Source of the DNA: Streptomyces tanashiensis | Lineage (GTDB): Bacteria; Actinomycetota; Actinomycetes; Streptomycetales; Streptomycetaceae | Reading direction: 5' to 3' | DNA: 64,000 nucleotides | NCBI RefSeq assembly: GCF_014648895.1 | Contig: NZ_BMRZ01000020.1 | Coordinates: 1 to 64,000 of the forward strand | In this document: positions 52,218-60,354 of the stretch, one piece after another | Layout: every line of letters begins with the position of its first letter | Numbering within the stretch: the first letter of the stretch is position 1 | The notes under the pieces: generated by a model | Database searches by the model: none | What the model was told of the DNA's origin: nothing | What the model saw: the letters and a program-made list of their open reading frames with translations, nothing else | Translations under genes and position numbers: made by a program

Positions 52218-52353
52218 GCCCCTGCCACCCCCGTCACAGTCAACTCAAGGATATCGACGGTGTGTTGGGAAAGCGGTCGGCTTTTCGAGTCTGTTGTGGA
52301 GGCGTTCTCACTCCGTGTCGGTTCCTCTCGGCCCGCCGTCTCGGCCCGTCGTC

Positions 52354-53262
52354 TCAGTCCGTCGCGATGGCGTCGAGCTGGGCCCGCAGATAGCCGTGCG
52401 ACTCGATGCCGTGGATCGTGGTCCCGGGCGTGCACTCGTAGAAGTACACCAGCGACATCAGCTCCTCGGCGGGCGCGTCGGCCGGTGGCGGCAGCACCCG
52501 GTGGCGGCCCGAACGCCAGCGTCCGCCGGTCCAGCCCGCCATCAGGTCACCGATGTTGACGGTGAACGCGGCCGGATCGTACGGGGCGTCCTGCCATCCC
52601 CCGGCCTCCGTGAACACCTGGAGGCCGCCCCTGCCCGCCTCCCGGTCCAGGACGGTGACCGTGCCGAAGTCCGTGTGCGGGCCGATGCGGAACTGACCCG
52701 GCTCCGGATCCCCGGTGCGCTCCCGCCCCGGGTACCAGTTGACGTTGAAGCCGAACGTGGGGTGCCCGGTGTGCCGGGTGAAGAAGTCCCGCTCCTCGCC
52801 GAGCGCCACGCCCAGCAGGTCGAGGACCCGGTCCGAGAGCGCCTTCATCTCCGCCAGGTACGTCTCCAGGAGCGGCCTCAGCTCGGGCACCTCGGCCGGC
52901 CAGGTGTTCGGCAGGAACCACTCGGCGTCCACCGCCGGGTCCCCGGTCGGCTCCTCCGCCGCGAAGGAGAGCGACTCCTTCAGGTCGGGCGGGGTCGCCG
53001 TGCCCTCCGCGTACCCGTTGGCCTCCGCGCCCGGCCCGAGCCACCCCCGCCCGCCGACCCGCACCGCGTACGGCTCCTTGACGGCGGCCGGCAGATGGAA
53101 GAACCGCCGGGCCACGGCCCGGATCTCCGCCCGCAGCCCCGGGTCGACGCCGTGCCCCGTGACCAGCAGGAACCCGGCCTCGCGCAGCGCGAGGTCGACG
53201 GCGGGCAGCTGCGGCGCGGGCGCGCGGGTGAGGTCGATCGTCGGCAGGTTCGCTTCACTCAT
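52354..53262 (-). CDS. Isopenicillin N synthase-like Fe(II) oxygenase
   Basis: This 302-residue double-stranded beta-helix oxygenase has the iron triad His196, Asp198 (GPHTDFGTVTV) and His254 (SGRHRVLPPP) and the N-terminal DIOX_N segment (FLLVTGHGVDPGLRAEI). The usual 2-oxoglutarate RxS motif reads LMS (268-270), so the co-substrate may be unusual or bound differently. Thymine-7-hydroxylases of fungi belong to the same family. Its start overlaps the end of a cytosine deaminase gene by 8 bases, suggesting pyrimidine-base chemistry. Confidence 0.82.
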   Translation of the reverse strand: MSEANLPTIDLTRAPAPQLPAVDLALREAGFLLVTGHGVDPGLRAEIRAVARRFFHLPAAVKEPYAVRVGGRGWLGPGAEANGYAEGTATPPDLKESLSFAAEEPTGDPAVDAEWFLPNTWPAEVPELRPLLETYLAEMKALSDRVLDLLGVALGEERDFFTRHTGHPTFGFNVNWYPGRERTGDPEPGQFRIGPHTDFGTVTVLDREAGRGGLQVFTEAGGWQDAPYDPAAFTVNIGDLMAGWTGGRWRSGRHRVLPPPADAPAEELMSLVYFYECTPGTTIHGIESHGYLRAQLDAIATD

Positions 53263-53707
53263 CCCCGATGTCCTCGTTCCACAGCGCCGGATTCCCCTCG
53301 ACGAACGCCCGCATCAGCGCGACGCACGCGGGATCGTCGAGGAGGACGATCTCGACCCCGTGCTCCGCGAGCCAGTCGTGCCCGCCGTGGAAGGTCTCCG
53401 CCTCCCCGACGACCACCCGCGAGATCCCGAACTGCCGCACCAGACCGGAGCAGTACCAGCACGGCGAGAGCGTCGTCACCATCGTCGTCCCCCGGTACGA
53501 GCGCTGCCGGCCCGCCGCGCGGAACGCGTCGGTCTCCGCGTGCACCGAAGGGTCGCCGTCCTGCACCCGCCGGTTGCGCCCCCGCCCGAGCAGCACCCCG
53601 TCCGCCCCGTACAGCGCGGCCCCGACCGGAATCCCGCCCTCGGCGAGTCCGGCCCGGGCCTCGGCGACGGCGGTGCCGAGCCACCGGCGTGCCAGTTCCA
53701 GATCCAT
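53255..53707 (-). CDS. Yeast (Fcy1)-type cytosine deaminase
   Basis: This 150-residue zinc hydrolase has the HAE site VHAETDAF (His56, Glu58) and PCWYC (Cys83, Cys86). It ends PALWNEDIGDE, closely matching the end of yeast cytosine deaminase (W-x-ED-IG), whose Trp and Asp contact cytosine. EGGIPVGAALY and TTLSPC also match. It therefore likely converts cytosine to uracil; related purine or tRNA deaminases are less likely. Its stop overlaps the start of the downstream IPNS-like oxygenase gene (ATGAGTGA), so both are coupled. Confidence 0.82.
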   Translation of the reverse strand: MDLELARRWLGTAVAEARAGLAEGGIPVGAALYGADGVLLGRGRNRRVQDGDPSVHAETDAFRAAGRQRSYRGTTMVTTLSPCWYCSGLVRQFGISRVVVGEAETFHGGHDWLAEHGVEIVLLDDPACVALMRAFVEGNPALWNEDIGDE

Positions 53708-53863
53708 GGGGGGAGCCTTCCCCGACGGGGCGCCGGCCTCACACCCCGGGCCTGCCGCCGATCGGCTGAGGCCCGGGACCGCACCGGCCGGGTGACGGGA
53801 GGGCGGGTGCCGGGGGCGCTTAGCGTGCGGAGAGTCCAGCCGTTCTACCGAGAGGTCCCCGCC

Positions 53864-54055
53864 ATGCGTTCCCTGCTGACCGCCCTCGCCGTCGGTGCCG
53901 TCGTCCTCGGCACCGCCGGAGTCGCGAGTGCCGACGTGTACGTCGACTTCGAGCCGGAGGCCTCGCACACGATCGTCTTCGGCGACTGGCTCCAGTTCGC
54001 GAAGGACGACGTGTTCAACGCCGGCCACGACAACACCGTCGGCTCCGACAACTGA
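53864..54055 (+). CDS. Small secreted acidic peptide
   Basis: This 63-residue protein has a clear signal peptide (MRSLLTALAVGAVVLGTAGV, cleavage likely after ASA at residue 23). The 40-residue mature part is acidic and contains VDFEPEASHTIVFGDWLQ, then DDVFNAGHDNTVGSDN. No cysteine and no known family that I recognise. Coding bias and signal peptide support it as real. It could be a surface or signalling peptide. Confidence 0.6.
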   Translation: MRSLLTALAVGAVVLGTAGVASADVYVDFEPEASHTIVFGDWLQFAKDDVFNAGHDNTVGSDN

Positions 54056-54067
54056 CGCCGGTCCCGG

Positions 54068-54117
54068 GCGACGGCGCCGCCCTCACGCGACGGCGCCGCC
54101 CTCACGCGACGGCGCCG
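54068..54117. repeat. 19-bp tandem repeat across the end of the flavin reductase gene
   Basis: Two full units of GCGACGGCGCCGCCCTCAC (54068-54086, 54087-54105) and a partial third (to 54117) lie at the 3' end of the flavin reductase gene. They supply its final codons (in reverse) and duplicate the stop-codon region. Confidence 0.85.
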
Positions 54118-54719
54118 GCCTCCTCGTAGGGGAAGCGGGCGAGGGGGGCGTCGCCCTGGAAGAAGGTCCTGGCCCGGGCCATCGCGCCCTCGTCGGCCCG
54201 CACGCGGCCCGGCCGGGAGGCCGTTCCCGTGAGGACTCCGCCGAACCGCATCTTCAGATAGGCCGCCGAATGGCTCAGGCCAGTCACCAGGCCGTCCGCG
54301 ACGACGTGGTCGTCGTCCGCCATGGCCGTCACCCCCCACAGCGTGCCGCCCGCCATGCGCTTCTTGAAGTCCGAGCCGGGCACGTTCAGCCAGCCCGACC
54401 AGTAGTCCAGGTAGCGCTTGGTCTGCGCGGAGAGGCTGTACCAGTACAGCGGCGAGACGATGACGATGTCGGTGGCCTCCACCGTGGCCCGCCGCAGCAG
54501 CTCCTCGACCTCGTCGGCCTGCCGGCCGGCGTCCTCGTGCCGGCCGTCCTGGAAGTCCGGCAGGGCCAGCCGGTTCAGGTCCACCCAGCGTCGCGGGACG
54601 TCGGCGGGCAGGTGCGCGGCGGCCTCGCGGGCCAGGATCTCGGAATTGCCGTCGGCGCGGGAGCTGCCGAGGACGAAGAGGAACGAGCGGTGCGGGCCGG
54701 GTGACTGGTCGAGGGTCAT
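54102..54719 (-). CDS. NADPH-dependent FMN reductase / flavodoxin-fold oxidoreductase
   Basis: This 205-residue flavodoxin-like reductase begins FLFVLGSSRADGNSEILAREA (phosphate-binding loop SSRxxGNSE), with IVIVSPLYWYSLSAQTKRYLD supplying the isoalloxazine loop. It probably reduces FMN or quinones in the cytosol. Its final residues (AGAVA) are encoded by a GC-rich tandem repeat. The ATG at 54719 is the family-typical start. Divergent from the EamA transporter. Confidence 0.84.
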   Translation of the reverse strand: MTLDQSPGPHRSFLFVLGSSRADGNSEILAREAAAHLPADVPRRWVDLNRLALPDFQDGRHEDAGRQADEVEELLRRATVEATDIVIVSPLYWYSLSAQTKRYLDYWSGWLNVPGSDFKKRMAGGTLWGVTAMADDDHVVADGLVTGLSHSAAYLKMRFGGVLTGTASRPGRVRADEGAMARARTFFQGDAPLARFPYEEAGAVA

Positions 54720-54844
54720 GTCCGTTGCCAACTGACCCTTCTCGGGCGGTATTCCAGCCCCATCGGTCCCGCCGATCGGCCCCATCGGCAGGACGCCCCA
54801 CTGGCTCGTGGACCGGCCCCCGGCCTCTCCGTAGCGTCGTCGTC

Positions 54845-55774
54845 ATGAGAAACGAGACCAGGGGAACCGTCGAACTCACCCTCGCCATGGTGCTCTCCGG
54901 CACCCTCGGCGTCTTCGTCGTCGAGTCCGGGGCGTCGCCCTTCGAGGTGGTGTTCTTCCGGTGCCTGTTCGGGGCCGTCGCGCTCGGGGCGTACAGCCTG
55001 GCGCGGGGGTTCTTCACCGGGCACGGCTTCACGGCGAGGAAGCTCGGGCTCGCCGCGCTCGGCGGCGTCTTCATCGTCTTCAACTGGGTGTTCCTCTTCG
55101 AGGCGTACGAGGCCACCTCGATCTCCCTCGCCACCGTCGTCTACCACACGCAGCCGTTCTTCCTGGTGCTCCTCGGGGCCGTCTTCCTGCGGGAGCGGAT
55201 CTCCGCCGGGAAGCTGGGGTGGCTCGCCCTCGCCTTCGTCGGGCTCGTCCTCGTGTCCGGGGTCGGGCCCGGCGACACCGCCTCCCTCGCCGGGCTCGGG
55301 TTCGCGCTCGCCGCCGCCGTCCTCTACGCCCTCGCGACCTTCGTCACCAAGCGGATCACCGGCGTACGGCCCCATCTGATCGCCCTCGTCCAGGTCCTGG
55401 CCGGGCTGCCGCTGCTGCTGCCCTTCGTCGGCTTCGGGGGCGTCTCCGGGCTCGGGACCGGATGGTTCTGGCTCCTCGGGCTCGGGCTCATCCACACCGG
55501 GCTCATGTACGTGCTGATGTACGCCGCGTACGCCAAGCTGCCCACCGCGAAGATCGCCGTCCTCGCCTTCACCTACCCCGCCGTCGCCATGGGCGTCGAC
55601 TGGGCGGTCTACGGGCACCACATCGGGCTCGTCCAGGCGCTCGGCGTCCCGCTGATCGTGCTGGCCAGCCTCAAGGTCACCCTCGCTGCTCGGACACCAG
55701 CCGCCGCGCCTGCTCCACGAACAGCCGCACGTGGGCCGGAAGCCGCTTCCCCCGCCGCCACGCGAGCTGCGTGA
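54845..55774 (+). CDS. EamA/DMT-family transporter
   Basis: This 309-residue drug/metabolite transporter has ten membrane helices arranged as two EamA repeats: TVELTLAMVLSGTLGVFVVE to VFLRERISAGKLGWLALAFV, then ALAAAVLYALATFVTKRITG to IGLVQALGVPLIVLASLKVT. The last ~27 residues (AARTPAAAPAPRTAARGPEA) are Pro/Ala-rich, unlike the family, and are encoded antisense to the LysR gene, with a 98-bp tail-to-tail overlap. The original stop may have been lost. Substrate unknown. Confidence 0.82.
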   Translation: MRNETRGTVELTLAMVLSGTLGVFVVESGASPFEVVFFRCLFGAVALGAYSLARGFFTGHGFTARKLGLAALGGVFIVFNWVFLFEAYEATSISLATVVYHTQPFFLVLLGAVFLRERISAGKLGWLALAFVGLVLVSGVGPGDTASLAGLGFALAAAVLYALATFVTKRITGVRPHLIALVQVLAGLPLLLPFVGFGGVSGLGTGWFWLLGLGLIHTGLMYVLMYAAYAKLPTAKIAVLAFTYPAVAMGVDWAVYGHHIGLVQALGVPLIVLASLKVTLAARTPAAAPAPRTAARGPEAASPAATRAA

Positions 55775-56561
55775 AGAGGGTGAACGGGGCCTCCCAGGCG
55801 AGCGGGACCAGCGTGCCGGCCGCCAGCTCCTCCGCGACCGCCACCCTCGGCAGCAGCGCCACCCCGAGGCCCGCCGCCACACCCCGCTTCGTCGCCTCGA
55901 TCGTGCCGAACTCCATGAACGGCGGCGCCCACTCCCGCAGCTCCGCCTCGAAGAGGTCGCGGTACGGGCAGCCCGGCTCGGTGCCCACCAGCTGCGCCCC
56001 GGCCAGGTCCGCGCTCGTCAGGTCCGTACGCCCGACGAGGGGGTGGTCCGGGCCGGCCACCAGGACCAGCGGTTCGGGCGCGAGGACCTCCGCCTCCAGG
56101 CCCTCGTGCTCCGTCTCCGGCTCCATCAGGAACCCGACGTCGTACGTGCCCTGGCGCAGCGCCTGCCGGGTCTCGTCGCCGAGGGTGGGCCGGAGGGTCA
56201 GCCGGACCTTCGGGTAGCGGTGGTGGAAGTACTCCAGGAGCGGCGGCAGCCGGTAGGAGGTGAGGGACTCCATGGTGCCGACCGCGATCGCGCCGGAGGG
56301 CTCCTCGGTGACCGCCACCGCGGTACGGGCCTCCTCGGCCAGCTCCGCCATCCGGCGGGCGTAGGGGAGGAGCCGCTCCCCGGCCTCGGTCAGGCGGATG
56401 CGGGAGCCGAGGCGCTCGAAGAGATCGACGCCGAGCGAGGACTCCAGGGCGCGGATCTGGCTCGTGACGCTCGACTGGGCGTAGCCGAGCTCGGCGGCGG
56501 CCCGGGTGAAGGAGAGGACGTCGGCGACCTTCTCGAAGGTGGCCAGGAGCCGCAGCTCCAT
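55677..56561 (-). CDS. LysR-family transcriptional regulator
   Basis: This 294-residue regulator has the N-terminal helix-turn-helix (LLATFEKVADVLSFTRAAAELGYAQSSVTSQIRALE) and a LysR substrate-binding domain from residue ~88 (GAIAVGTMESLTSYRLPPLL). It may control the convergent EamA transporter gene, whose 3' end it overlaps by 98 bases, or the genes upstream. Its ATG overlaps the stop of the PLDc_N-like gene (TGATG), so the two are translated together. Confidence 0.86.
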   Translation of the reverse strand: MELRLLATFEKVADVLSFTRAAAELGYAQSSVTSQIRALESSLGVDLFERLGSRIRLTEAGERLLPYARRMAELAEEARTAVAVTEEPSGAIAVGTMESLTSYRLPPLLEYFHHRYPKVRLTLRPTLGDETRQALRQGTYDVGFLMEPETEHEGLEAEVLAPEPLVLVAGPDHPLVGRTDLTSADLAGAQLVGTEPGCPYRDLFEAELREWAPPFMEFGTIEATKRGVAAGLGVALLPRVAVAEELAAGTLVPLAWEAPFTLFTQLAWRRGKRLPAHVRLFVEQARRLVSEQRG

Positions 56562-56956
56562 CAGCTCTCGGTGTCCTCGCCGGCCTTGCCCTGCTCGCGC
56601 TTCTTCAGCTCCTCCTCGCGGCGGCGCAGGTCCGCCTCCCAGTCCTTGAGGAGGGACTCGTCCTTCTTGTTCTCCTCGCGGAGGGACTTCAGGAACTCGG
56701 GGTTGTCGTCCGGGGCGACCCACTCGGAGCGGTGGTTGCGGTGCCACTCGGCGGGCGTACGGCCGCCGGCGGGGGCACGGCGCATCTTGCCGGCGGCGAA
56801 CCAGACGATCGGGCCCACGATCCAGAACAGCAGGATGATGATGACCCAGACCACCTTCGGCAGGTGCTTGGCCTCGTCCTCGGGGGTGTTCAGGCAGTCG
56901 ATGAAGGCATAGATCGTCAGCGCCAGCGGCAGGATGTACATCAGCGCCCTGAGCAT
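56561..56956 (-). CDS. PLDc_N-domain small membrane protein
   Basis: This 131-residue protein has two membrane helices (MLRALMYILPLALTIYAFID and VVWVIIILLFWIVGPIVWFA) with the phospholipase-D-nuclease N-terminal (PLDc_N) motif, no catalytic HKD. A cytosolic tail ends in a charged coiled coil (DLRRREEELKKREQGK). Domain function is unknown. It overlaps the LysR gene by one base. Confidence 0.8.
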   Translation of the reverse strand: MLRALMYILPLALTIYAFIDCLNTPEDEAKHLPKVVWVIIILLFWIVGPIVWFAAGKMRRAPAGGRTPAEWHRNHRSEWVAPDDNPEFLKSLREENKKDESLLKDWEADLRRREEELKKREQGKAGEDTES

Positions 56957-57045
56957 GTGGGAGAGCCCCCTGGAAGCGGTGGCGGGGCCGGTTGCGACGG
57001 CCCCGGTGACGAGCCAAGCCTAGCCCGTGACCGATACTGGCCCCT

Positions 57046-58503
57046 ATGGCTTACGACGATCTCCGCTCGCTGCTCAGGGCCCTGGAGCGTGAAGGCGACC
57101 TCAAGCGCATCAAGGCCGAAGTCGACCCGTACCTGGAGGTCGGGGAGATCGTCGACCGGGTGAACAAGGCGGGAGGGCCGGCGCTTCTCTTCGAGAACGT
57201 CAAGGGCTCCTCGATGCCCCTGGCGATGAACGTCTTCGGCACGGACCGCCGCCTTCTCAAGGCCCTCGGCCTCAAGTCGTACGGCGAGATCAGCGAGAAG
57301 ATCGGCGGGCTCCTCAAGCCGGAGCTGCCGCACGGCTTCGTCGGGGTCCGCGAGGCCTTCGGCAAGCTGGGCTCGATGGTCCACGTGCCGCCGAAGAAGG
57401 TGAAGAGCGGGGACGCCCCCGTGCAGGAGGTCGTCCTCACCGGCGACGACGTCGACCTCGACCTCCTCCCCGCCCTCTTCACCTGGCCGAAGGACGGCGG
57501 CTCCTTCTTCAACCTGGGGCTCACCCACACCAAGCACCCCGAGACCGGTGTGCGGAACCTGGGGCTCTACCGGCTCCAGCGGCACGACAAGCGCACCATC
57601 GGCATGCACTGGCAGATCCACAAGGACAGCCGCAACCACTACGCGGTCGCGGCGGCGAAGGGCGAGCGGCTGCCGGTCGCGATCGCCTTCGGCTGCCCGC
57701 CGGCCGTCACGTACGCCTCGACGGCCCCGCTGCCCGGCGACATCGACGAGTACCTCTTCGCCGGCTTCGTGCAGGGCAAGCGGATCGAGATGGTCGACTG
57801 CAAGACCGTCCCGCTCCAGGTCCCGGCCAACGCCGAGGTCGTCGTCGAGGGCTGGCTGGAGCCCGGCGAGATGCTGCCCGAGGGTCCCTTCGGCGACCAC
57901 ACCGGCTTCTACACGCCGCAGGAGCCCTTCCCCGCCCTGAAGATCGACTGCATCACCATGCGGAAGCGCCCGCTGCTCCAGTCGATCGTCGTCGGCCGTC
58001 CGCCGACCGAGGACGGGCCGCTCGGCCGGGCGACGGAGCGCTTCTTCCTGCCGCTCCTCAAGATCATCGTCCCGGACATCGTCGACTACCACCTGCCGGA
58101 GTCGGGCGGCTTCCACAACTGCGCGATCGTCTCGATCGACAAGAAGTACCCGAAGCACGCGCAGAAGGTCATGCACGCCATCTGGGGCGCGCACATGATG
58201 TCGCTGACCAAGCTGATCATCGTGGTCGACAAGGACTGCGACGTCCACGACCTGCACGAGGTGTCCTGGCGGGCCCTCGGCAACACCGACTACGCCCGTG
58301 ACCTGACGGTGGTGGAAGGGCCGGTCGACCACCTCGACCACGCCTCCTACCAGCAGTTCTGGGGCGGCAAGGCCGGTATCGACGCCACGAAGAAGCTGCC
58401 GGAGGAGGGCTACACCCGGGACGGCGGCTGGCCGGACATGGTGGAGTCGGACCCGGCGACGGCGGCCCTGGTGGACCGCCGCTGGAAGGAGTACGGGCTG
58501 TGA
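57046..58503 (+). CDS. mqnL: UbiD-family decarboxylase of menaquinone synthesis (MqnL)
   Basis: This 485-residue prenyl-FMN-dependent decarboxylase carries the UbiD signature EGPFGDHTGFYTP near residue 279, and SLTKLIIVVDKDCDVHDLHEV further on. In the futalosine pathway it removes the carboxylate from 1,4-dihydroxy-6-naphthoate-derived intermediates. The assignment comes from its position directly upstream of UbiA- and UbiX-like genes, as in S. coelicolor SCO4490-4492. The next gene starts inside its stop codon (GTGA). Confidence 0.88.
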   Translation: MAYDDLRSLLRALEREGDLKRIKAEVDPYLEVGEIVDRVNKAGGPALLFENVKGSSMPLAMNVFGTDRRLLKALGLKSYGEISEKIGGLLKPELPHGFVGVREAFGKLGSMVHVPPKKVKSGDAPVQEVVLTGDDVDLDLLPALFTWPKDGGSFFNLGLTHTKHPETGVRNLGLYRLQRHDKRTIGMHWQIHKDSRNHYAVAAAKGERLPVAIAFGCPPAVTYASTAPLPGDIDEYLFAGFVQGKRIEMVDCKTVPLQVPANAEVVVEGWLEPGEMLPEGPFGDHTGFYTPQEPFPALKIDCITMRKRPLLQSIVVGRPPTEDGPLGRATERFFLPLLKIIVPDIVDYHLPESGGFHNCAIVSIDKKYPKHAQKVMHAIWGAHMMSLTKLIIVVDKDCDVHDLHEVSWRALGNTDYARDLTVVEGPVDHLDHASYQQFWGGKAGIDATKKLPEEGYTRDGGWPDMVESDPATAALVDRRWKEYGL

Positions 58504-59402
58504 CCACGGCCGCCGTACCGGGCGCCCAGCCGGGGCGCACCAAGGCGTTCCTGCGCCTCGTGATGATCGAGCACTCGGTCTTCGCGCTGCCCTTCGCCTA
58601 CATCGCCTCGCTCACCGCGATGTTCCGGCTCGACCGGAACATCCACTGGTGGACGCTCTTCCTCGTCACCGTCTGCATGGTGGGCCTGCGGACCTTCGCC
58701 ATGGCCTGCAACCGGATCATCGACCGCGAGATCGACGCGCGCAATCCGCGGACGGCGGGGCGGGAGCTGGTGACCGGCGCGGTGTCCGTGCGCTCCGCGT
58801 GGACCGGGGCCGGCATCGCCGTCGTCGTCTTCCTCGGCGCCGCCGCGCTGCTCAACCCGCTCTGCCTGGCGCTCGCGCCGCTCGCCGTCATCCCGATGGT
58901 CGTCTACCCGTACGGGAAGAGGTTCACGAACTTCCCGCACGCGATCCTGGGCCTCGCCCAGTCCATCGGCCCGATCGGCGCCTGGCTCGCGGTGACGGGG
59001 GAGTGGTCCTGGGACGCGGTGATCCTGGGCCTCGCCGTCGGCATCTGGATCGGCGGCTTCGACCTGATCTTCGCCTGCCAGGACGTGCAGGCGGACCGGG
59101 CGCACGGCGTCATGTCCGTCCCGGCCCGCTTCGGTGTGCCGGCCGCGCTGTGGGGCGCCCGCGCCTCGGCGGTCGTGACGACCGGTCTCCTCGTCTGGTA
59201 CGCCGTGGCGACGGAGGCGGGCCTCTTCTTCTGGGCCGGTCTGGTGATCGTGGTCGTCGCCTTCTGCTACGAGCACACGATCGTGAAGCCGCACGACCTG
59301 TCCCGTCTGAACAGGGCCTTCTTCACGACGAACGGCTTCATCGGGATCAGCCTGTTCGTGTGCGCGCTGCTCGACCTGCTGGTCCGCGGGCTCACTCCGT
59401 AG
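58500..59402 (+). CDS. mqnP: UbiA-family prenyltransferase of menaquinone synthesis (MqnP)
   Basis: This 300-residue membrane prenyltransferase has the two Asp-rich motifs NRIIDREIDARNPRTAGREL (first, near residue 71) and CQDVQADRAHGVMS (second, near 195) and about eight membrane helices. It transfers the polyprenyl side chain onto the naphthoate core. GTG start overlapping the mqnL stop; mqnM follows 30 bases later. Confidence 0.9.
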   Translation: MTTAAVPGAQPGRTKAFLRLVMIEHSVFALPFAYIASLTAMFRLDRNIHWWTLFLVTVCMVGLRTFAMACNRIIDREIDARNPRTAGRELVTGAVSVRSAWTGAGIAVVVFLGAAALLNPLCLALAPLAVIPMVVYPYGKRFTNFPHAILGLAQSIGPIGAWLAVTGEWSWDAVILGLAVGIWIGGFDLIFACQDVQADRAHGVMSVPARFGVPAALWGARASAVVTTGLLVWYAVATEAGLFFWAGLVIVVVAFCYEHTIVKPHDLSRLNRAFFTTNGFIGISLFVCALLDLLVRGLTP

Positions 59403-59432
59403 GCCCGGCCGATGGCGGATAGGCTCGCAGGC

Positions 59433-60107
59433 ATGAACGACGGCAAGCGCACCCCGTGGATCGTGGGGGTTTCCGGAGCGTCGGGTACGCCGTACGCCGC
59501 CGCCGTCCTGAGGGGGCTGCTCGACGCGGGGGAGAGCGTCGACCTCGTCGTGTCGCGGGCCTCCCGGCTGACGCTGCTCGACGAGACGGGGATCTCCTTC
59601 CGGGACGCGCACTGGCGCGAGGACCTGGCGGCGTGGCTCGCGCGGGGCGCGGACGGGAAGCCGGACACGTTCGACGTCTCCGGTGCCCTGGACGACGTGC
59701 GGTACTGGGCTGCCGGGGATCTGGCCGCGGGGCCGTCCTCCGGCTCGTACCCGGCGAAGGGGATGCTGGTGGTGCCGGCCTCGACCGCGGCGGTGGCGGG
59801 AGTGGCACTCGGGCTCTCGAAGGACCTGCTGCAGCGGGTCGCGAGCGTGACGCTGAAGGAGCGGCGTCCGCTGGTGGTCGCGGTGCGGGAGACCCCGCTG
59901 AACGGACAGACGCTCAAGCACATGGTGGCGCTGGACGAGGCGGGCGCCGTGGTGCTGCCCGCCTCTCCGGCGTTCTACGCGGGGGCGACGCACATCCAGG
60001 ATCTGGTGGACTTCGTCGCCGGGCGGGTGCTCGACGCGGCAGGGGTGCCGCACGAGCTGTACCGCCGTTGGGAGGGTGAGCTCGGTGGAGCCACCCGTTC
60101 TGATTAG
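59433..60107 (+). CDS. mqnM: UbiX-family flavin prenyltransferase (MqnM)
   Basis: This 224-residue enzyme makes prenylated FMN, the cofactor of UbiD-type decarboxylases such as MqnL. The flavoprotein signature WIVGVSGASGTPYAAAVLRG, the GMLVVPASTAAVAGVALGLS block and PLVVAVRETPLNGQTLKHM match UbiX. ATG at 59433 is preferred to one at 59412. Its stop overlaps the stop of the convergent small basic peptide gene. Confidence 0.9.
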   Translation: MNDGKRTPWIVGVSGASGTPYAAAVLRGLLDAGESVDLVVSRASRLTLLDETGISFRDAHWREDLAAWLARGADGKPDTFDVSGALDDVRYWAAGDLAAGPSSGSYPAKGMLVVPASTAAVAGVALGLSKDLLQRVASVTLKERRPLVVAVRETPLNGQTLKHMVALDEAGAVVLPASPAFYAGATHIQDLVDFVAGRVLDAAGVPHELYRRWEGELGGATRSD

Positions 60108-60229
60108 CGCTTCTTGGCGCGCTTCTTCGCGGCGCGCTTCGAGGCGGCGGTCGGCTGGTGGGCACGCGAGCGGTTGGCCAGGTCCTGCAGCTCGCGCATG
60201 CGTGCGTAGGCCATCTCGATCGTGTACAC
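60104..60229 (-). CDS. 41-residue basic peptide, unknown
   Basis: This 41-residue frame (GTG at 60229; GTG at 60238 also in frame) reads MYTIEMAYARMRELQDLANR, then SRAHQPTAASK and the basic tail RAAKKRAKKR. The amphipathic N-terminal helix and Lys/Arg tail suggest a nucleic-acid- or membrane-binding peptide. AGGAG lies about 11 bases upstream of 60229. It shares stop-codon bases with mqnM and is divergent from the Lrp gene. I do not recognise a family. Confidence 0.6.
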   Translation of the reverse strand: MYTIEMAYARMRELQDLANRSRAHQPTAASKRAAKKRAKKR

Positions 60230-60240
60230 GGTGAACACCA

Positions 60241-60320
60241 CTCCTGAAAGATCGTCTTTGATCTGCTGAAAGATTCACAGGGCGTCTCCCCTGTGTACCT
60301 TAGATTCTATACCTAAACTC
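60241..60320. promoter_or_regulatory. A+T-rich regulatory region between the basic peptide and lrp genes
   Basis: The segment contains two CTGAAAGAT repeats (60244-60252, 60265-60273; 21 bases, two helix turns apart) and a perfect 7-6-7 palindrome CACAGGG/CCCTGTG (60276-60295). An A+T-rich stretch with TTAGATTCTATACCTAA follows. It resembles a Lrp/AsnC autoregulatory region and is clearly less GC rich than its surroundings. Confidence 0.5.
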
Positions 60321-60354
60321 GCGGTATCGCTGGACAATGGAAGGCTTCATACCT

